DNA of 64,000 bases from Tetradesmus obliquus. Its lineage: Eukaryota > Chlorophyta > Chlorophyceae > Sphaeropleales > Scenedesmaceae. Under the pieces are notes generated by a model. It was given only the letters and a program-made list of their open reading frames with translations. It searched no databases and was not told the DNA's origin. This document shows, piece after piece, positions 57,769 through 64,000 of this stretch. Numbering within the stretch: the stretch's first letter is position 1; each line of letters begins with the position of its first letter. The position numbers and the translations under genes are program-made. The stretch covers positions 2,356,001 to 2,420,000 of the forward strand of contig CP126206.1 of NCBI GenBank assembly GCA_030272155.1. Direction: 5' to 3'.

Positions 57769-59290
57769 TTTGTTGCTGGTCCCATGGGCACGAGTGTATA
57801 CAAGGATGATTGGACATCTTGATGGCACTCGGTTAGCCAGCTGCGTGGTTCCGTGCGTCCGAAACGTGAACGAGTTTACTAGATGATATGTAGTGTGCGC
57901 TCCGGCGTAATGAGCACCGTGTGCATGCTCAGCGTGCAAATGTGTTGTTTGATCACGGACGTTCAAGCACTGTGTGTGTGCGCTTTGTCCACAGCTTAGT
58001 AGAGCAATGTGATGAGTCACCGCGCTTGAATGTCGCAAAGCACTTGAGTTGCTCAGCACCTAGTCCACTTGTGGGGCCTGCCTTGCTGGTAAGCGGATCT
58101 TCAACCGCATGTAGCCGATGCATGTTGCGTTCGACAGCCAAGGCGGCAGCTCAGCTACACCAGCGTTGTAGCTGGTCATTGCTGCCTAAGTCGGGGATGG
58201 CGAATGCTGTTGTGGGCAATATTGCTGGGAAAATGGGCCATAATTTGCACAGTGGTAAGGCTGTCCAAATCGGTCAAGATTTGAAAATGTGCGTATTAAT
58301 GTACGGTAAGGCTTACGTGCCAACAGTGTGTGAAGGGCACATATGGGAAGTTACACATCGGTGACCTCGCCCAACAGTACGAAGAACCCCAATAATATGT
58401 ACTGTGTCACGCACTACCACATGGTAAAGATGGACAGTGTAGCATGAAAAATGCAAAGTTGCGCACCTTCAAGCATTGCTTGACCAGGAGACCCCCCACC
58501 CAACGTCCCCCGGCGCTCCAAGTGGGCTGTCCACACAAGCACGGCTGTCCAGCATCATCACATCATAGAATCATGCGAAGTTCTCACTTGTAGGCGCAAA
58601 GCAGGTTTACAGGGCAGCATCAGTGTCAACAAGTGGCACCACCTTGGCGGGTGGGCACCTGCGACCGCTGCACTTTGCCTTCAAGTAGTCTGGGATACCC
58701 CGCGGTGTAGGTTCCAGTCACGACACTCGCATGTCAGCCACAACAGCATAAGCAACAACACATTCGTCAAAACTTAACACATGAACGTACAGCATCTCTC
58801 CACGGACATGCAGCTGCAGAGGCGCTACCACATGGAAGCAGAGCACCTCAAACATGGACGCAGACTACCTCCCACATGGGTGCAAAACTGATCTGACCCA
58901 GCTCATAGCCTGGTTACAACCGTATCTTGAAGGCGTAGCAGACCAGGCATAGGTAGAACAATGAAGGCTACGTGTAGCACTGTACCTTCTGTCGCCCGTA
59001 TCACTTGTAGTGCAGCGATCTCCCCTCCCCTAGCGCACATGCCGTGTGTACATGAAAAAGACTTTCCCTTGTATTAGGCTGTGTGCCGTCTTGATGTCAA
59101 CCTGCATGATGATGCCAACGCAAAGCCTGGGAAGAAGCAGCTTGCCATCAACTGTATTGGCTGCATGCATGTGTGTAACACCATGCAACACGGTGCTTGT
59201 ACGCAGCCCCATCTTGGGACGCAGCACCGTGCTTGGACGCAACACCACTAATGTTGCGTGTGCAGGGACTACAGCACAACCGTACTGAAC
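57769..59290. other. Intergenic region after gene B
   Basis: No supported exon is seen in about 1.5 kb. The open frames here are short, lack convincing splice partners and have no recognisable motif. The base composition is less CTG-biased than in the genes. Confidence 0.4.
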
Positions 59291-59420
59291 CTTTGCCAAA
59301 CACTTCAGCATGCGCCACATATCAGCATGTGCCGCATTTCAGCACAAATCAGCACATACCAGCATGCACCACATAATAGCACATATGAACATGCGCCACT
59401 CTTCAACATGTGTAGCCGGC
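59291..59420. repeat. Degenerate tandem repeat CAGCATGCGCCACATAT
   Basis: Five to six imperfect units around CAGCATGCGCCACATATCAG occur in 59307-59413. A 23-bp stretch at 59307-59329 is repeated exactly at 60557-60579. Confidence 0.8.
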
Positions 59421-59800
59421 TGGCGCGTAATAGTTGGGGCGGTCGCGTGATCGGCGCCGCCGACGCGTTCCGTCGGCGAGAGGTGTGTGCTGGGATGCCG
59501 GCTCCGTCTCCTGCGGACTGCCGCGCGCGTTGCGTGTACCTGCGGTGCGGAAGGGCGAGCTAGGGGGCACTCCTGCAGGGCAGGGTCAGACGGGTGGATG
59601 CAGCGGTGCAGGGCAGAGGGCTTTAACTAGAGCTGAGTGCGCTGCCTGCTCGCCGGCACTCGTGCGGCTGCGCACGCCGATTCACGCGGGCCGCGCTCGC
59701 GGGCTCACGCCGCGTGTTGCCTGGCTGTCTCAGTTGGCTCGCTGCCCGAAGGTTTACCGGTGCTGTACTTTACAGCTGCACTGAAGGCTTTGGGGTGGCG
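59420..59800. other. GC-rich, CpG-rich island
   Basis: This ~380-bp block is much richer in CG dinucleotides (for example GATCGGCGCCGCCGACGCG) than anything else in the window and lacks the CTG bias. An open frame of 116 codons exists at 59434-59784 but its product is Arg-rich with no family resemblance, probably a consequence of composition. It may be a promoter-type island or part of a mobile element. Confidence 0.5.
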
Positions 59801-59814
59801 TCGCCTCGCTCCCT

Positions 59815-60125
59815 GAGCGGCTCGACCGTGGCTGTCACGCTGTGACAGGGACCTGCAAAGGCAAGTGGAAAGTGCTAACCTATGGGCTGGCAGGTTCTAG
59901 TGTGGCTGCCGCTGGTTGCACTGGGGAGTGTGGCTGGTTGCTGCTGACCCACTGAGCGCTGCTCAGGCTGTCAGCTGGCTGACTGCTGTCACGTTGTGAC
60001 CAGCTAATGTAAAGGCAAGGCTGTAAGCATGCACTAGCAGCTGGCAGGTTCAACTGCGGCTGCTACTGCTGTTGCGGCGGCTGCTGCTGGCTACTGCTGT
60101 TGACCCGCTGAGCGCTGCTCAGGCT
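59815..60125. repeat. ~150-bp tandem repeat, two units plus the start of a third
   Basis: The markers CTGAGCGGCT or CTGAGCGCTGCTCAGGCTG, GTCACG(C/T)TGTGAC, AAAGGCAAG and GCTGGCAGGTTC recur near 59812, 59955 and 60108. The units are imperfect. GTCACGTTGTGAC is itself nearly palindromic. Confidence 0.75.
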
Positions 60126-62780
60126 GCCAACTCAAGCCAGTCTTCAAGCAAGTCGAGACAGGGATTGTGTGTAATGAGTTACACGTTTTCCAGTTTAACT
60201 CAGGTAGCACACAACATCAAGTGCGGCACATGGTAAGAGGGCTGGCACACGAAAAGACTGCCGTAACCCCATATACGAGGTCATCACAGCCTCCCTCCGG
60301 CAGCACACTGCATTAGTGCGGCACATGTTGCACTGTGCAGCTACATAAGAGGCAGGTGTGTATGTCACCAAAGCATGACGCCGGCCTGATCAGGGTAGCA
60401 CTACGCAATCACAAATTGTCACATGCACATGTGCAGCATACATGGTACTGTGCTCAGCCGGTGTTACTGCGTGGCAGGCACATGATAAACAGTTGGCACA
60501 CGACGGATGTGTAAGCACGCCCGGAGTGGCTACAATGCGCCACATATCAGCACATAAGCATGCGCCACATATCAGCATGCGCCGTGCGTGTGGGCCATAC
60601 CCTGTTACAGGGAAGCGTCTTCCTCGTACAACAATGTGTAGGCCATGGCCGCGCCACAATTCCATGTTCAATCCCATGGCATGCAAAGTTGTGCCATACA
60701 CCTGCTCACCCACTGCCGCAGTATTGCTATCCCTCACTCCTGCAATATAGGGCTATTTTCTGACGCATGAGAGCCACCAGAATTATTGTGAACAAACTGA
60801 TGTGGCTGCAGCCATACCTGAAGCCACAAAGATTGGGAGATACTTCCACCAAGCACACATTAGATAATCTGCAGGCCATGCATGAACAAGATGGCTCGCC
60901 GGTAATGGTGTAAGTAGGAGGCAGGCTGAAATCAAAAGGAAAGTAGGTCAGCATGTGGTATGTGCTGCCATAGCAGAACCACAATGTATCACCTGATGTG
61001 ACCCCCATCACGTGCAGCATATCAAGTGATGTGCCTCCCTGCACAAGAAGAACCAACCTCATGACGCTCAGGTGCGCATGCCAAGATGCACGGCAGCAGC
61101 AGGCGAGAAGAAACAAAAAGCAACGGGCGGGAGACCTTCGTCATAACCCGCGCACACTCTTCAACCCCCCTGCAGATGACATCTGGATAAGTAAGCTGGA
61201 CGAACCCTGAAATACATGTGATATATAGTGAACGCTAGCAAGCAAGCACGCTGCACAGGGGGGAAATAGTGACAAGCAAACACATCTCTGCATGTGAGCA
61301 TGTGAGCATTGAAAAGCATGTACACACATGAGATCCCTGAAACAAAGAGAAGATGAGCATGTCGACCCACCGCATGCAATACTGCATACATGTACACACA
61401 ACTCTGCACAAGCTAGTCATATCGATGCATAGCACGGCTATGTGCGCACACACTGCAGAGTTCACAGCCTGCACAACGGCCATGCTGAAAGCCAAGGTAC
61501 TGCAAAACAAAGGACTTGCAAAGTCTGCAACGGCCTGCTTCAGTCCAATGAAGGCAAACAACCACAACTGCCGCACACCGCGAGGTGGCAACCGTGCATT
61601 TTTTTCCGCCAGGAAGCTGCTCTGAGCAGCCGCCGTCACAAGATTCAGGCCGCAGTTGAAGCTGCAACATGCACATGATAGCATGCATGGCCGCTTCACT
61701 GCTGGATGCGTGCAGTTGATCAGCATGCCACAAGCCGCGGCTCCCTGAAGGCTATGGCTGTGAACACAGCCAACCACAAGACAATCTCACGGCATAAGAT
61801 CATGCAATGAACATGAAAATTGCCGCGCGCACATGCGTGTTGTTTGTCGGGGAAACGACATGTGTGAAAAGACACCAGGTGCATGGTATATCCATGCCGG
61901 GTTGCCCACTGTTGCTTGCTAACAAGCGGACAGCTGACAACATGCGCAAGCCGAGGGTAAACCAACATGGAACAGCCAGGTGGCCTGGCTTGTTGCAGGT
62001 GGGCATGTAGAAGACGAACCACAAACAAGCCATACACCCCAGAGGCTCTCAATGCCCTACCCCAGAGGCTCGAAACGTGCGGTGATATGTAAGGTACACC
62101 AAACCAGCCACACGGCACGCCAACAACGCAAACACCCCTGCCAGGCACAAGCCACATGTGTGCTGTGCAGCTAGTTTTCATGGCTGAGGAACTGTCTTCT
62201 TCACACCAGGGTCTTGAGGGCTGCATGAAAGCATGCGCAATGCACAAGCTGTGCCGCACGTCTGAACGCGTCTAACAATGGAAGTATGTCTAAACATGTA
62301 GCATGCAGGGCATGGCTACTTATTGCGGCGCTGGTCATTTTTTCCAACCCAAGTATTGTTGCTTCATCAATAACTGTCCCTCAGAACCACATGTGGACGT
62401 AACTGCACACATACAACAGGCCTGAATCGCACAGATTGCGCTGGCCCGGACTCGGCACCAAGTGGTAGCCATGGTGACAGCAGATCAACGGCTGACAGAA
62501 GTAACAACTGCTGAAGAGCAGGTGCTGCTGCTGCTGCTGCCAGTGCTAACCTAGTTGCACTTGCCATGCTGCTGCTGTTGCTGCTGCTGCTGTTGCAACG
62601 GCGGCAGCGGCGACTGCGCCATTAGTCGTATGCAGACTGCTGCAGCCTGCAGATTGTCCAATGAAGTCACTCCACTGATCTCCGCAGCGGCTCCGACGTT
62701 GATGTTGCTGATGTTGTTGTTGCTGCTGCTCTGACGTCAACTAAGCACCTGGTTGTCTCCTTGGCAGCCACTAGGACTGA
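60126..62780. other. Gene-poor region upstream of RCC1 gene end
   Basis: I see no gene that I can support. Copies of CATGCGCCACATATCAG recur at 60530-60590. Minus-strand frames near 61440-61670 and 61740-61800 are hydrophobic (LWLFAFIGLKQAVADFA, EIVLWLAVFTAIAF) and one near 60920-61050 reads smoothly, so a fast-evolving membrane protein gene is possible but no family match or phase-consistent exon chain was found. (CTG)n tracts lie at 62523-62540 and 62568-62595. Confidence 0.35.
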
Positions 62781-63892
62781 TCAAGGGGTGCCAGGAGACG
62801 GCGGCCTCGGTATGTTGCAGGCTCCAGTGGCGCAGTAGCCCCAGCAAGTCATCTGTCCATTCTCTTTCCTCACACTGCAGCAGTTGGTTGTCAGCAAGGT
62901 TCAGCGTTCGGTGAGCATCAAGGTGTTGTTGCTGTAGCGTGCTCACAATGTCTGATTTAATGCATCTCAAGCAGTGTCTGGTGCAAGCCTGAACCCATGC
63001 ACACATCACCTGACTTTATGGATAAGCACGGATGGCAAGCTGTGTGATCCTTTGAAAATAACACCAAAAATGTTAAATAAGGCAGCAATTTAGCGACCGG
63101 CTGCTCACCAAACATGATCGTTGCCGGCAGTAACATGTGTGGCACCACCGCCTCCGCCCGGTGCCCCCACCGCAAGGCTTGCAGGCACGGCCATCTGCTG
63201 GCCTGCGCCTGTGTCTTTGCCCCAGCAGAAGACTTGTGCATCCTTGTTGATGCCACTGTAGCAGAGCACGGCACATGGAGCAGACAGAATAAGTGGGTGC
63301 ACAAAGCTTGCAGGTACGACCATGACCGCAGTGTTTAAGTTCTGTGGATGCAACGTGCATGGCAGTAAGTGACAAACGTGCATGCGCATGCACACGTGCC
63401 TCAAAGAAGAGTTGGACGTATCAGTGAACATGGGTGGGTGAAAATGCACAGAGCGCCCCCCTGCTGGTCCCGCGATTTCTTGTGTTGCAGGAGGGAGCAG
63501 CGAACAGCCCTGAAGATACAGCAAAGAGCGACTGCAAAACAAACACATGTTATAGCAGGCTTGCAGCAGACACGTCCACGCCTCTAAAACTTTTAGGTGA
63601 CCTGACACAAGCAGCAGCTGCTGCTGCTGCTGTTGCGTGTTGCCTGATGTGCCGTTTGGTGCTTCTCAGGTTCAGTGGCAGGTATACAAGTACGTAGAGG
63701 TAGCTACCTGTAGGATAAGCAGCGGCGGGTTATCTTCATATCAATTGTTGATGATGCCACTATAACTCCAGGCCTCACCATGTGAAGTAGTCTCCTGCGG
63801 CAATGTCGCTGACCTTGGTGATGGCAGGCGCGTCGAGCTGGTAGTACGTGTTGTCACCCCAGCACAGCACACCGCCATCGCCACTCAGAGCA
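62781..63892 (-). CDS. RCC1-repeat protein, C-terminal part (5' end outside window)
   Basis: Three minus-strand exons, 63892-63779, 63255-63109 and 62874-62781 (TGA), each encode one RCC1-type repeat: ALSGDGGVLCWGDNTYYQL with IAAGDYFTC across the junction, DAQVFCWGKDTGAGQQ with VTAGNDHVC, and ENGQMTCWG followed by a short Pro-rich end. The CWG motif and 'aGd.hvC' spacing are those of the RCC1_2/BLIP-II type beta-propeller. Each intron splits a Cys codon as TG|T, so repeats and exons coincide. Such propellers bind proteins, and CWG-type members are often extracellular. The protein would need at least four more repeats upstream, beyond the right edge. The end of the frame at 62781 could also be an unrecognised splice site. 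Confidence 0.75.
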
Positions 63893-64000
63893 CTGCAAGC
63901 AACACATTGCAATGCACCGGCAGAGGAAACAGTGCGGCAGAGTGATTGTAAGCGTGTGGTCTGGGCGATGGGCTGCCACCACTGAGCACAGCACAAAACA

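Noticed and set aside
57921-58364. 147-codon plus-strand frame after gene B
   Set aside because: It shows no motif, no convincing acceptor joining gene B, and gene B already has a stop at 57766-57768.
59434-59784. 116-codon Arg-rich frame in the GC island
   Set aside because: No family resemblance, and high GC alone lengthens frames. The block is reported as a compositional island instead.
59307-60590. Possible CRISPR array (short direct repeats near 59.3 and 60.5 kb)
   Set aside because: Repeats are imperfect, head-to-tail and without regular unique spacers, and the DNA is eukaryotic.
60727-62259. Hydrophobic minus-strand frames suggesting a membrane protein
   Set aside because: Individual pieces look plausible, but I could not chain them with matching splice phases or recognise a family, so no gene is claimed.
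1-64000. tRNA, rRNA or other structural RNA genes
   Set aside because: I looked for tRNA-like B boxes and rRNA-like segments and saw none I could defend. The GGTCTCAGACC in the dispersed element is only loosely like a B box.

Overview
The window looks like nuclear DNA of a green alga, most likely a chlorophycean such as a Sphaeropleales/Scenedesmaceae relative. The reasons are many short exons separated by 100-500 bp introns, GT-AG splice sites with TGCAG acceptors, TGTAA polyadenylation-type signals, very heavy (CTG/CAG)n microsatellites, and a plastid/cyanobacterial-type DUF2232 membrane protein with a transit-peptide-like N-terminus. The lineage is inferred; no organelle or rRNA sequence is present to confirm it.

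Layout. 1-5778 (+): C-terminal part of a leucine-rich-repeat protein. 6622-10614 (-): an amino acid/auxin permease (AAAP) family transporter, eight exons, about 490 aa. 11496-14873 (-): a CW-type zinc-finger protein, six exons, 528 aa. 15374-18222 (+): an unknown coiled-coil protein, five exons, 538 aa, divergent from the CW gene. 19769-35086 (+): a giant secreted/membrane protein (called gene A here) with a signal peptide, EGF-like, sushi-like and unrecognised Cys-rich modules, one transmembrane segment and an orphan C-terminal domain. 36503-39293 (-): the DUF2232 membrane protein, six exons, 380 aa. 40365-44204 (+): a short-chain dehydrogenase/reductase. 45403-57768 (+): a second giant secreted protein (gene B) with Cys-rich modules, a domain resembling a caspase-fold peptidase without an obvious catalytic dyad, EGF-like repeats and six sushi-like exons. 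57.8-62.7 kb: mostly gene-poor, with tandem repeats and a GC-rich island. 62781-63892 (-): the C-terminal end of an RCC1-repeat protein.

For five genes (LRR from 147 onward, AAAP, CW, coiled-coil, DUF2232) and for the SDR from 40365 onward I found splice sites whose phases join exactly and keep one open frame. These models are derived from sequence alone; there is no transcript evidence.

Two themes cut across the genes. First, most genes carry decayed tandem copies of an exon end plus the adjoining intron, usually 70-150 bp units, lying in the introns or just beyond the terminal exon. Second, (CTG)n tracts repeatedly sit directly upstream of 3' splice sites on the sense strand of the gene. 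Genes A and B also look built by duplication of phase 1-1 exons, as in animal extracellular matrix proteins, and contain module types I do not recognise. These are the best candidates for something undescribed.
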